Assembly: GCA_947623455.1 (NCBI GenBank)
Contig: OX392532.1
Span: forward strand, 27,130,792-27,194,791
Source: Mimachlamys varia
Taxonomy: Eukaryota; Mollusca; Bivalvia; Pectinida; Pectinidae
DNA: 64,000 nucleotides
Direction of reading: 5' to 3'
The first letter of the stretch is position 1. Every line of letters starts with the position of its first letter. Made by a program: the position numbers and the translations under genes. Positions 25,339-37,010 of this stretch are shown piece after piece. The notes below the pieces were generated by a model that searched no databases, was not told where the DNA came from, and was given only the letters and a program-made list of their open reading frames with translations.

Positions 25339-25914
25339 CTGTAAACACAAGAACAATTTTCTATATATTCAAGTAAATTTTGAAAGACTATTACTGAAAA
25401 ATCAATGGGTTCCATCTCACGAATCTGCAAAAGCATTTAAGTAATATATTTATATATATATATATATAGTCAAAACTAGTTATCTCTAAGTCCATAGAAC
25501 CACACACAAACTTTGAGCTATCTGAGCATTCGAGTTGGGAGAGTTAGGCCAGATGGAATATCTATGTGAAGTCTGGCTGGGACTGGGACTTCAAGTTACA
25601 CTCTACATAAACATGTTTATACCATATTGCTTAACTTATTGCAAGGTATTTACAGACTTAATTCAAATACATTGCAAATTCATTTTGAATAAAATACTTT
25701 TACTTGTAGTTTATTTCAAATACATTGCAAATTCATTTGGAATAAAATACTTTTACTTGTAGTTTATTTCACTAACTCAGGTAAAGAATAATTAATGTAC
25801 AAATGACAACCAAATAGTTGAGGTATATACATACGTACATGTATGTTTATATAAACAGAATAATTAATCGCTCTGTATCTGTTCGAAATATCGCACAGAA
25901 AAAACGTATCTTAC
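25339..25914 (-). other. CLIP1: CLIP1 intron (576 bp)
   Basis: This intron splits the second CAP-Gly domain between GKR and YFD. It contains a (TA)n tract near 25450-25468, a degenerate pogo-like stretch (25470-25600) with wording like the MITE at 15452-15633, and a two-copy phrase 'catttcaaatacattgcaaa' between about 25660 and 25770. No exon is seen. Confidence 0.8.
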
Positions 25915-26533
25915 CTTTTACCAGCAACAGCACCGTCATTTTTACCCTGCTTTTCATCTAGCTCTACACCAGCCCAGTCGCCTTTGGCAAAGTCTGTAGA
26001 CCCTACATATCGGAGAGTGCCCATCTTAGTCCCACTGACCAATACACGGTCACCCATCTTTAATACAGGTTTACCACCAGCAGAGGCAGGCTTTCCTCCA
26101 AGTGACATTGCAGGTGCCTTGGTCAGACTGGATGCTGAACCCAAAGGTCCTCTACTTGCTGTTAATCCTAGTTTTGGAGTTGTTGGTCTCATTTGAGAAC
26201 CATTTGGTGTTGCTTTCACAGAATGTTGTCCGGATTCGGACATGTTTTCGTCTGGCTTTGGAGTTGTAGACTGCATCAGATTTGGTGTCCGTGACAGTTT
26301 TGAGATTCGCGCAAACACACCCCGCTTGGGTTCACATTGAAAGTATCGAACACCTTGAACTGATCCGTCATTTTTTCCTTCAAATTTGTCCAACACAATT
26401 CCTGCCCATTCACCGGCGGCGAATTGTGTTTCCCCCAGGAAAGCAATAAATCCGGGTTTGTTTCCGGATACCCAGATCCTGTCCCCAATGATAAAGTCAT
26501 CAGCTGGAGGCGGGGGGTTAGGCAACTCGGGAC
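25915..26533 (-). CDS. CLIP1: CLIP1 coding exon: CAP-Gly 1, linker and most of CAP-Gly 2
   Basis: The 619-nt exon lies between TTGCAG|GTC and AAAAG|GTAAGA. It encodes PELPNPPPPADD, then CAP-Gly 1 (IIGDRIWVSGNKPGF ... WAGIVLD ... GKNDGSV ... RYFQCEP). A Ser/Thr/Pro linker rich in basic residues follows, then CAP-Gly 2 up to GKNDGAVAGKR. Two CAP-Gly domains, each with GKNDG, separated by a basic Ser-rich linker, define the CLIP-170/CLIP-115 family. These proteins track growing microtubule plus ends through EB1 and tubulin. The start in phase 2 accepts one base from either the leader exon 32161-32284 or the optional exon 29062-29148. Confidence 0.98.
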
Positions 26534-27102
26534 CTGCAACCAACAGGTACCCAGGTAAGTAATAAAATAAACACTTATAGAACCCTGTTACCATCTCACA
26601 TTTTGTAAATTGCAATCTCTAACTATAAAAAGAAATGTATGTAAATTGCAACCTATACAAAATATTAAATCAAATGCATATAAAATCTAAATCCACAAAT
26701 GCTTTAGGTCAAACTTACCTTTAATATGTACCACTACAAAAACAAAATACTTATGTTTTACAATTTACAAACTTTCATCTTTGCTATAATGATTTGAAGT
26801 GCTCGGATGATATTTCTGTAGTACATTTTAACAAGAAACCACTATACATATACTTAATGACAACAGATGGTTTAAAGTTAATTTTAGTTTCAAACACACT
26901 TCAAAGTCTTTCCTATGAACCGGAGCCCTAATAGTACCAGCATGTAACAGGTTTGTGACATACAGTACATGTATCTAAGTAAGAGTACAACTTTTTTATC
27001 AAGTCTAAAACAATGAGTCCTGGGATGTTACAATCATTTTTTGTTCAGAAATTCTAAGAGACCCATCATGATCAAAATTCTATGAGTACAAGACTCAGTC
27101 TT

Positions 27103-27389
27103 CAGGGCTTTTTCTGTGGTCTCTCAGGGGCCGAAATTCTGCCCCATTCCCAATGAGATTTAGGCTTCATTTTTCCCAATTAAAGGACTTTTTTCCCAAT
27201 CTGATGTTAGATCTACTTTTTTTTGTGCATTTTAAAACTGAACATCTGCATCAGTTGAAAAAGAAGCTGTTTGAAAAGAAATATTGTCATTTTATTGCTT
27301 TTATCTGATTAAGTAACATTGTATTATTTGTCGATTCGTCGTTAATTTCACTCAGGCGCCTTTTCCAAATTTACTCAGAAAAAGCCCTG
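27103..27389. mobile_element. Small MITE with perfect 14-bp terminal inverted repeats
   Basis: The element is 287 bp. It begins CAGGGCTTTTTCTG and ends CAGAAAAAGCCCTG, an exact 14-bp inverted repeat. GTCTT lies directly outside both ends, a possible 5-bp target duplication. CAGGG ends suggest hAT ancestry, but 5 bp is short for hAT (8 bp). The interior repeats 'tttcccaat', wording shared with 90-150 and 32470-32600. No coding capacity. Confidence 0.8.
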
Positions 27390-27924
27390 GTCTTGTCTTT
27401 AGATATCACTAAAAACCACCTGACTTTGTATAGATAGACTTTGCCTATTTACTTCAGATAACTGATAATGACTTCTAGGTTCATAATAACACACAAAAAT
27501 ATTTTTGTTTTGTCATCAAATACCTTTTATTAGTTTGTGTTAATGATAGTCATTTTGGAAGGATGTGAAAGGTCAAAACATATTGCTGAGTTAATTTCTT
27601 TCATTCAATATGTCAAATCACAATATTTGGTCTGTGCAGTTGCGAGAGTAAACATTTATCAGCATCAATAAATATAACGCATTCAAGTCTGCATTCGCAT
27701 GCAAAGAAGGAGAAGTAGGTCTAGACACTGAGTAAAGCACTAGCCAGCAATCTCAACCTGCATTATTATTCTATCATAATAATAAGCTCACTGACCACAG
27801 TAAATTATACGCTTAGTTTCCATCAAATTCAAATAATTAAAAAAAAATACTGATAAAAAAATCAAAATCTACAAAAAGGGCTTCCTTTCTCAATATATAA
27901 TGTACTGTGTACAATGAGTGAGTG

Positions 27925-29060
27925 TTAATCTGTCAGTATATCATGTACTGTGTACTACTATTGGTGACAGGGACACCTTTCAGTATATCATGTACTGTAT
28001 ACTACTATTGGTGACAGGGACACCTTTCAGTAATTCATGTACTGTGTACAACTATTGGTGACAGGATCACCTTTCAGTATATCATGTACTGTGTACTACT
28101 ATTGGTGACAGGTACACCTTTCAGTATATCATGTACAGTGTACTACTATTGGTGACAGGGACACCTTTCAGTATATCATGTACTATGTACTACTATTGGT
28201 GACAGGATCACCTTTCAGTATATCATGTACTGTGTACTATTGGTGACAGGGTCACCTTTCAGTATACCATGTACCGTGTACTACTATTGGTGACAGGATC
28301 ACCTTTCAGTATATCATGTACTGTGTACTACTATTGGTGACAGGATCACCTTTCAGTATATCATGTACTGTGTACTACTATTGGTGACAGGGTCACCTTT
28401 CAGTATATCATGTACTGTGTACTACTATTGGTGACAGGATCACCTTTCAGTATATCATGTTCTGTGTACTACTATTGGTGACAGGATCACCTTTCAGTAT
28501 ATCATGTTCTGTGTAATACTATTGGTGAAAGGGACACCTTTCAGTATATCATGTACTGTGTAATACTATTGGTGAAAGGGTCACCTTTCAGTATATCATG
28601 TACAGTGTACTACTATTGTTGACAGGGTCACCTTTCAGTATAGCATGTACTGTGTAATACTATTGGTGACAGGATCACCTTTCAGTATAGCATGTACTGT
28701 GTAATACTATTGGTGAAAGGGACACCTTTCAGTATATCATGTACTGTGTACTACCATTGGTGACAGGGTCACCTTTCAGTATATCATGTACAGTGTATAC
28801 GTACTACTATTGGTGACAGGGACACCTTTCAGTATAGCATGTACTGTATACTACTATTGGTGACAGGGTCACCTTTCAGTATATCATGTACTGTGTACTA
28901 CTATTGGTGACAGGACACCTTTCAGTATATCATGTACAGTGTACTACTATTGGTGACAGGGTCACCTTTCAGTATATCATGTACCGTGTACTACTATTGG
29001 TGACAGGATCACCTTTCACTGTATATCATGTACTGTGTACTACTTTTGGTGACAGGGTTA
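27925..29060. repeat. 47-bp minisatellite abutting a CLIP1 splice donor
   Basis: About 24 units combine 'ttggtgacaggatcaccttt', 'cagtatatcatgtactgtgt' and 'actacta'. On the minus strand each unit contains CTGAAAG|GTGACC followed by CTGTCACC. The right-hand end of the array is the genuine end of CLIP1 exon 29062-29148 (CTCAAAG|GTAACCCTGTCACC). The intronic half matches exactly beyond the donor. The exonic half matches at about 9 of 13 positions. Confidence 0.95.
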
Positions 29061-29061
29061 C

Positions 29062-29148
29062 CTTTGAGGTTATGTATGACGTCGGCAGCATACTTTTCTG
29101 CAATTCCGGCACTGATACCTGCAGCGCGAGCACTCTTAGCAATTGCAC
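29062..29148 (-). CDS. CLIP1: CLIP1 optional (cassette) exon, 29 codons
   Basis: The 87-nt exon lies between AATTCAG|GTG and CTCAAAG|GTAACC. It enters and leaves in phase 1, so it can be included or skipped without breaking the frame. With the leader exon it reads S-AIAKSARAAGISAG-IAEKYAADVIHNLK-G and then PELPN. The sequence is Ala-rich and probably helical. I know no counterpart at this place in vertebrate CLIP1. Evidence is splice sites, phase and an open frame only, so it may be alternative. Its donor GTAACC is weak and is followed by a 1.1-kb array of look-alike donors. Confidence 0.7.
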
Positions 29149-32100
29149 CTGAATTAATCAAAATCAAGCAACACACATACAGCAGGAGTTAGACACTGTT
29201 AGAAAACACTACTGCAAAACAATCCTGGCAAAGTCACACTCATCATCTGCTGTGAAATATAGAAACTAAAGAGGAAACTTTAGCAGGAAATACAAAGAAT
29301 CTATTATCTAATCGAGATACATGTGGAACAATCAAACTTAGAAAAAAAAATTCATATATAATTTCTTTTATTTAAAAAGAGTCCCCAAATGGATAGAAAA
29401 AACTTAACTTTTCCAATACCATGGGCAGAATCTTGTAGTATTTTCATTTAAAGAACTGCAGGGAAACAATCAACCAATTACCTTTTTTAAATTACATGTA
29501 TATGTGCAGATTTTGTTTAACTACATTTTCAGTTCTTGGATACCGCAGTAAGTGTTCTTAACATACACCTAACATTTTAATGTGTTTGTAAATGTGTTTT
29601 GAAAATCTAAATTGCAATAAAATAAATCTCGAGAGATTTACATTAGAAATACATAATGTATTACTGCTATACAACTGCAAGTTATATCTTTCTTTGATTT
29701 TAAAATTAATTCTATACTGATCCAAAAGGAAAATATGAAGTAACTTAGCTTGCAACTGTGGCATTTACCATCATATCCAAAAAACTGCTAGATATACTTA
29801 TTAAAACATTTAAACAACCCAATAGGATAAATGGCTGAATGCATATATTTGAATGTCCACATGGATATATATATCAGATTTTCATTCAGATTGTAAAAAT
29901 TTTGAATGCAGGAATCAATTTGACTTTGACAGAATGGTTGAGCAGCGATCAGTCTTGAAAGGTTGCTGACAAAAAATGATGGGAAATTAGAGAAACAGTG
30001 ATACAACAGTATATTCATGCACATCTTCAATCCTGAAATTGGTCAGACCCAATAGAAAACATAACTGTATAGCCTAGCATATGAGTATTCAATCTTCAAT
30101 TGACCATAACAGTATATGTTTAGCCTAGCATATGAGTATTCCATCTTCAATTGACCATAACAGTATAGCCTAGCATACTCAAATAACAGTATAGCCTAGC
30201 ATACTCAAATAACAGTATAGCCTAGCATACTCAAATAACAGTATAGCCTAGCATACTCAAATAACAGTATAGCCTAGCATACTCAAATAACAGTATAGCC
30301 TAGCATACTCAAATAACAGTATAGCCTAGCATACTCAAATAACAGTATAGCCTAGCATACTCAAATAACAGTATAGCCTAGCATACTCAAATAACAGTAT
30401 AGCCTAGCATACTCAAATAACCGTTGTAGAGGCTAGCATATATACGGTATGTGCTTTTCATCTTAAATTGACAATTTACCAACGGTGATTGAAGATGTTT
30501 TTCTAACCCCATTGTTTTTGTTTAAATCTCTAAAGATTAAGGAAGTTTATATCTATTCTGTAACATGGTAAAATATTTCCTTTCTAATTATTTTTATTTC
30601 TATCACAATGTATTTCTGCAAATTACACCATAGCAATGACTTTCTGAAAATTACAGGGCCTTTCTAAGTCTCATTCCTAAACAACACTACACTGAAAAAC
30701 TTCATATTGATTGATCATTTCTTACATTTTATATGACATAACAGTTAACACATACAATATAGATCACAACACCAATCCAAACATCGTAGTTCAGTGACGG
30801 ACCATCAAATCACACAGCAATCGATACGATAGCACTGTCTACTGTGGCTAACTGTTCAATCACCTTAATTAAAAGTACTGGTATATTTCTACCAAAGGAC
30901 GGCCATGAAACAGTCAAAACTACCATGCTGTTAATAGGAATCAAATTTAACCATCCTCATAGAATGTAATTTATGTCTGCGGGTATTTTTATTAAAATAT
31001 TTGTGCAGAATTGTTCAATTCGTTTTTCAAATCAGTCCAGTTACCCAAATTTCGGATCATCTTCACTTCTCAATTCTGTACAGTAACAAATAAGGTACTG
31101 TCAGTACAGTGTACATACCACAGCAGAATACATTGTACAATATAGGAACATCTATTTAGACCATGGCAGAATTTTTGCCATTTTACAGATTTTTAAAATG
31201 TGATAATGACTATACATATACTTTACTATGTAATCAGTGAAAAATAATTTCTATAGTTATTATATTAAAAATACTACATAATATATATGACTCATAAATT
31301 TTTCATACAGAGTTCTAATTTGAGAACAATATTTTTCATTGACTTGCCTACAAGTGCGTAAAAGGGTGTGTTAGGGTCATTTGGTGCAAAGTTGGTGCCA
31401 AATTTTTGTTTTGCTGTGTACTTGTGGCGAGCATTACACATGGGTGGTGTCATAATACTTTCCTATCTATCATTTATATTACAAAAATAATTCATATATG
31501 AATATTAAGTTCATTTCATTTTCAAGATACTGACTTAATTAGGATCCATTTTATAATAGACGTTACAAATATATATTCATCTAACAGACTTAATATTATA
31601 TACCAGTTAGTAATTAAGAAAAATTTGTTCAGTTTTTCCCATGTTTACGAAGTTGTGTCACCTATTGTATATGTTAATTATATAAAATTATTATTCCATT
31701 ATTCATGATATGATGTACATTAAACAACAAAATTGATCAATACCAGTTCACCTTATCATCACATTGTAACACACACAAAAAACAGAACAGTTTTGTGTTT
31801 TTATGAAACACATGTATGTACCCCAAGATTCAACATTTTGAAATATACTAAAAAACTGATTTTATTGCTAATATTGATAAATTAGATTACCAGGTACCTT
31901 AGAAATATCTCAATTAAATATTAACTACATTTTGTAAAAAGTTAATAGAAATCAATCCCATAGTGCTTAAACAAATAATGAGTTTGACTTTTCATCACCG
32001 AAAATTTGCTATAATATTTTCTTATTAATTTCAAAACCAGATCGTAGTGAGCACAACAAGGGAATTACACACAAATCACAATGTGGATACAAACGAAGGA

Positions 32101-32160
32101 ATAACAGGCAAATGAACCAACAGAGGATAGAAAGACAGAAGCAGGGTGGAGCAAGCTTAC
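29149..32160 (-). other. CLIP1: CLIP1 intron (3.0 kb)
   Basis: This is intron between the leader exon and the optional exon. The only structured part is the 26-bp array at 30057-30425. The remainder is AT-rich with scattered (TA)n and no exon that I can support. Confidence 0.7.
30057..30425. repeat. 26-bp minisatellite with longer founder units
   Basis: About ten near-identical units of aacagtatagcctagcat + actcaaat occupy 30165-30425. Just to the left are two longer (about 60-bp) copies that contain the same core plus 'gagtattc-atcttcaattga'. The short unit seems to be a deletion product of the long one that then expanded. The lack of variation suggests a recent origin. Confidence 0.95.
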
Positions 32161-32284
32161 TTTGCACTTTTTGCACAGAACCAGGCAATGGAATGCTTGT
32201 ACCTGATGGGCGCGGGGTCGGCACACCTGAGGGTTTGCCGATCTTAGAGGGCGCTTTCAGCCCTGATGGTCGAGGTAAACTCAT
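32161..32284 (-). CDS. CLIP1: CLIP1 start exon (N-terminal leader)
   Basis: The ATG at 32282-32284 is the first codon after the acceptor TTTGTAG, so everything upstream is untranslated. The 41 codons begin MSLPRPSGLKAPSKIGKP, close to the human CLIP1 start MSMLKPSGLKAPTKILKP, and go on as a Pro/Ser/Thr-rich disordered leader. The donor is GTGCAAA|GTAAGC. One spare base (A) combines with GT at the start of either following exon to give Ser, so phase 1 fits both splice choices. Confidence 0.93.
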
Positions 32285-32469
32285 CTACAAACAAAAACAT
32301 TCCCTTTTATCATTTACAATTTATTTAATGTCAGAAATATACCTGTAATCACATTTCTTCATTGAAAAGTCCATTATGATCATGAATATACATGTAAAAA
32401 GCATCACAATACTTTATTGACAAGTCAATTATGAATATATAACAGTGATTTTGTTTGCCTTTTTTTACA

Positions 32470-32610
32470 GCCGATATCTATAGGTTTTTTCCACCAGGCA
32501 AAATTTGTGTTATTTTCCCAAAATGAACCAAACTTCAAGAATATTTTCCCAATTTATCTGAAAATCCTACTTTATTTTCCCAATTCAATAAGGCACAGGC
32601 TGCTGTAAAA
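32470..32610. repeat. Dispersed 'ttttcccaa' repeat
   Basis: The sequence contains several 'ttttcccaa' phrases between 'ttttttacagcc' on the left and 'ggctgctgtaaaa' on the right, a possible short inverted repeat. Similar wording occurs at 90-150 and inside the MITE at 27103-27389. It may be a decayed relative of that element. Confidence 0.4.
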
Positions 32611-33291
32611 TTGAGATAGCAAAAACATTGAATATACACAAGAAAAGTAAAAATCATAATTTGAAATTAACTTATATAATAATTATCAGAATGATTCAAG
32701 ATATCAAATACTTACAGCAATAAATAGTGAACTTGAGTGAGTCAAATAGTGATCATTCAATAAACAAACACAAAATCATCTATTCACAGAATATATAACA
32801 TGTCACACACAATTACCTTTTCAGCTTTCTTTGTTATTCCATCATATCAAAACATCACCACTTCAGAGATGTTGGGCAGAAATAAACAATTTTTTAACTT
32901 CTACAGCAGCATTAGCTGTCACCTATAATCTGGTAAACTAGATCTGAATCTAGATCATCATCAGGTCCCAGTCTTCCACTGTAAGCACTTGGAAATATCT
33001 TGTTGTTTTTGTCTACACAATGTAATGGTAGAAAAGTCTCCCGCTCCAGTGTCTTCACATCATACTGTCAAAAACAAATTTCGAACTTGTAAACATTGCA
33101 AAAAGCTTATGATATTAAATGCTATGAATCGACAACCTTTCCTGGATTGCAAATTAAATATGAAAGGGCTCAGTAGGCAATGGCCCCTAAAAATTATCTG
33201 CGTCCCTAGATTTTTGGAAATTTTGTCATTTTGTCATTCATTTTGTCAGAAGTTTCACTTCTCTTCAGGAAGAGACTGGTGACATCATCGA

Positions 33292-33705
33292 TAGGGCTGG
33301 GCGGTTTTATCGGTATACCGGTATACCGTGGTATAAAGTTTTGATGGTACGTACCGTGGTACATTAGTCCTGTACCGCTTTTTTGGGGACTTTCAATTAA
33401 CTTATCAATTTGAAAGAACTATTTGTTACATAGATCAATTGAAATTCAAATATGGTTTAATAATAATTTCCTATAAGTTTGCGGATCAACTAGGACAGAT
33501 ATAGCTTCACTCAAACAATATTAGAGAATAACACAACGAGAAACTTATGACAGGCCTCTTGTGGATTGGCTTCAGAACAAAAACAGTCCGAGACCTTTAG
33601 CTAGCTATATAGCTCAAACATTCAAACAAGGTGGTATACCGTGGTACGTACCGCAGTATTTGCCTAAATACCGTGGTACGTTTGATTTTGTGGTACCCAG
33701 CTCTA
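33292..33705. mobile_element. hAT-type MITE with 8-bp target duplication
   Basis: The 414-bp element has ends TAGGGCTGGGC and (reverse complement) TAGAGCTGGGT. It is flanked by the same 8-bp direct repeat ATCATCGA at 33284-33291 and 33706-33713. Eight-base duplications and TAGGG-type ends are hAT hallmarks. Internally 'ggtataccg' and 'ccgtggtacg' recur in both orientations near both ends. There is no transposase frame. Confidence 0.9.
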
Positions 33706-33726
33706 ATCATCGATATCATAGTCAAC

Positions 33727-33790
33727 TAGAGCTGTAACGATTCATCGATGTATCAAATCGCAGGACATAGCATGGATGCATCATTTGACT
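33727..33790. mobile_element. Single hAT-like end
   Basis: The phrase 'tagagctgtaacgattcatc' followed by 'gatgtatc' resembles the left ends of the two hAT-type elements on either side. I found no matching right end, so this is a fragment at best. Confidence 0.35.
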
Positions 33791-34063
33791 TTGTTTGGTA
33801 TCATGATACCTGAAATGAGTTATCTCCCTTACCGCATTACTTATATACATCATGGCAGACAAGCAGGAAAAGGGGTTGAACAGAAACATGTTGCTACTCT
33901 AGTGACTTTCAAAGCCACTTATTGGACTGATTTAAAACTTGATCAACCAGAATGAAGAGTGGTTTATGGGATACCAATAAAATGTCTGTATATTAATTGT
34001 AATGAAAGTGGGATTGGGCTCAAGTATTCCAGGAATACGACAAAGACAACACATTCACAACAC

Positions 34064-35076
34064 TAGGGCTGCCACGATTAGCCATTTTTGTATTCGATTA
34101 ATTGGCCATTGCTAATTGATTAGTAATCGATTAATCGTTTGCAGAATATGCTTGCATGAGAGTCGCCATGTGCGGTGGTCTGTTTGTCCAACTGACGTAA
34201 TTCGTGACACTTGCTTTTTATAGACGTGTTTGTTGAATTGTTGTATGATGCAGTATAGCTACTTAAATTAAAAATGCAATACATGATGCTCAAATCTTTA
34301 GTACATACACAGTTTAATAAACCCCTATACCTTGTTGTTGTCTTCATGACGTTTCAACGTTAACTTGTAAATAGCTAAACACACAGGTGAGAATGATCGT
34401 AAGTTCATAACTGGTTAGTACATTTTACAAAATTGGATGGGTGCAAACTAACGGAAAGAACATATTTCTAAGAGAAAAGTCACATTTCGTTTTCAAAGCA
34501 TAGTAGAACAACCCCTTTATTAGGACAAGATAATATTCTCACGATGTCACCTCATCTTCAAGTAAACATAATTAGAAAAATTTCCAAACTGTAGATTGCC
34601 TCAAGGACACTGGTTTCGTTTCGGTTTATTCATTCCGTAAGATAGTAAAACAAATGAAAAGATTTACGCCGTTTACTTTCTATCACTGATAACTTTACAC
34701 AACCAAAATGAACCAATACATGTACATGATAATGTTGGTGTATTCAGGTTTGTAACACATGTCTCCACTCGGTAATACATTGACCGACTTTCCAAGATTA
34801 CAGTCATCATTATATCTCCTCAAACATCGAAATCATCTGAAAATAAACAACTCACACATAAGCCAGATTTTGAACAGATACAAATATACAGACGGTTGCA
34901 GGCCTATTCGATACTACGTGATTGAAACTACGACCACTCGACGTACGATTCGAGCATCGTCAACAAACATGGATTTCAGTGACGATTAACGATTAATAAA
35001 ATCTTTAATCGATTATGACCGATTAGGTCCAGTAATCTAATCGCCGCCGATTATCCGGATAATCGTTGAAGCCCTA
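34064..35076. mobile_element. hAT-type element, 1 kb, with perfect 8-bp target duplication
   Basis: The element begins TAGGGCTGCCACGATTA and ends with the reverse complement of TAGGGCTTCAACGATTA. It is flanked by CACAACAC at 34056-34063 and again at 35077-35084. Near each end the motif 'taatcgatta/cgattaatcg' repeats, as in sub-terminal transposase-binding sites. The interior shows no transposase frame. It lies in the first CLIP1 intron (32285-36909). Confidence 0.92.
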
Positions 35077-36909
35077 CACAACACTATGAAAAAATTGCTA
35101 CGACATTAACATCAATGCATATTAACATTAAATCTCAGTTCAATGCTTCATTTACGGCCTCTGCAGTATCTAAACAGGCAAAATTTAATTAGTTAAAGTC
35201 TATGTTTCAAACGACAATCGAATCTGAATTGTCAACAATGTCATGATCACATATCACGAGTACTATGTACATGTAGTGAGAAGCTACACTGTACAACTAA
35301 TATACGTATATATGATGATTCTGTAATTTGTCAGCAACGGCAAGTGTAATCTTCGATCCGACCAAACAGTACGTAAATATGTCTGTATATATATCGGCTT
35401 GACCAAGTATAGACTACACTCTAAACTGAGACTCGTACTACAGCTCTGTATCACCTTTGGGGCGAGTTGTCCTTCTCCACCAGCATACAGAGAAGTCAGC
35501 TCGACCTCTCTAATGTTCATACTAGTACTACCCATCCTGGTCACAATTCATCATACTTTACAACTTTATAAAAACAAAATTCTTCGTCCAGATCTTAGTT
35601 TTGTTACCCTCATAAGCACCCTTAGGTATAACTATACTTTGCGTCTTGGACACTAATTACATAATGTATGGTAAATATTCGGCCTATAGGTAACTTCTTT
35701 TTTATGTATCATACATGTATATCTTTTAATTATTCATCTGTCAAAACATTTAAAACAGAATATCTGACAATTGATCAATATACATACATGTATATTTAGT
35801 AACTATTGATAAATATATTTGAGTGTTTCCTTTGATACATACATGTATATCCTTTCTGTAAATGTTTATTCATACATTAAAATAGTATGATTATAATGTA
35901 TACAAATAGTCCTAGCACATGCATGTTGACATGCTAGAAACAAAAAGACCTACTACAGACAGTCGACAGATGAATCACTCAATGCAGTTTGCAGTGTATA
36001 CATAACTATAAAGCATAAGAGATGAACATTTGAAAAGTCAAGTAGACCTTTATGTATACGAGTGACTAATGACGCTGTGATGCTAACAGCTTCTGTGCTT
36101 TCTATCCTCGATGGACTGTCATTAGAAGAAGATATACACACATTAAACACAATGTCTTACACAGACAGACACAACTTCGTATGGCCCTAATTTAGACTTT
36201 TGACTCATCCAAAACACATGTACTACTCCACAAATGAACGTGTGAAAAACTTTTATTTTTTAAGGCGATGCTTCCTAGCATCTGTTGTGGGGTTAATTAA
36301 CAAACAGAGCTGGAGACTGTTCCTCAATGAACGGCATGCTTTCTACACGGTAGCATCAATCTACTGTTGGCCTGAGGCACCTAAAGGGAAATTCAGGATG
36401 ATGGCCGGGCTAACATGACAGCTCTGTTGGACGACACGAACTGGTTACGGACATATGTAATATACAATCGTGGACACAGTTACGGGACATCGTTGTAGGT
36501 TCTTGAATATTGACATTATGTCAGATCGGAATGTCAGGACGACAGTTTCAAGTTGACGTCACAACTGTCACTTCACTGTCCAGCACATTTATTTACTTTC
36601 CCAACAGTGTCACAAGTTACAGAGAAATAACGAAGATACCTCAAACCTCTTTAACTTGTACAGAAAAAACATGTAATCCACATCAATAAGCTTATTGAAT
36701 AATAGTATGCTAAATTTTAACGTGACAAGATTTCCCATTGACCTCAGTGAACTCCGACGATACCGTTTCCTCATCCGACCTCACATCTGCGAAAGTTTTT
36801 CGCTGTCTCGTCACCTTTAAAGCACAGATGACTTTGGGGTTATATTTTATAGATAAAGCAGATTTTCATGTTTTCATTTGAATGGTAAACAGGTGTTCAA
36901 TCTACTCAC

Positions 36910-37010
36910 CTATTTACGTGGCGCGTGTTCGTACCTTTACCCTGCTACCAAATTTACACCACGAATCATGGCTGCAAGAGAGATGAGAGTTTCCACAATG
37001 CGCATGCGCT
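36910..37010 (-). other. CLIP1: Probable CLIP1 5' untranslated exon
   Basis: On the minus strand a strong donor, AAATAG|GTGAGT, lies at 36910/36909, and the start-codon exon at 32284 needs an untranslated exon upstream. The candidate contains a short upstream frame of ten codons (ATG at 36967-36969, good context GCAGCCATGA) that stops before the donor. The right limit (transcription start) is a guess based on the nearby GCGCATGCGC motif. Confidence 0.45.
36999..37009. promoter_or_regulatory. NRF-1-like palindrome
   Basis: TGCGCATGCGC matches the core of the NRF-1 binding site, common in TATA-less housekeeping promoters. It sits at the 5' edge of the probable CLIP1 untranslated exon. The sequence around it is GC-richer than the rest of the window. 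Confidence 0.4.

Noticed and set aside
25984..26196. Plus-strand open frame
   Set aside because: It is the antisense shadow of the CLIP1 CAP-Gly exon at 25915-26533.
30165..30425. CRISPR-like array
   Set aside because: The units are directly adjacent with no unique spacers, and the genome is eukaryotic.
32989..33282. 97-codon plus-strand frame next to the first hAT element
   Set aside because: Low-complexity composition, no homology I recognise, and no splice or promoter context. Treated as intronic chance sequence.
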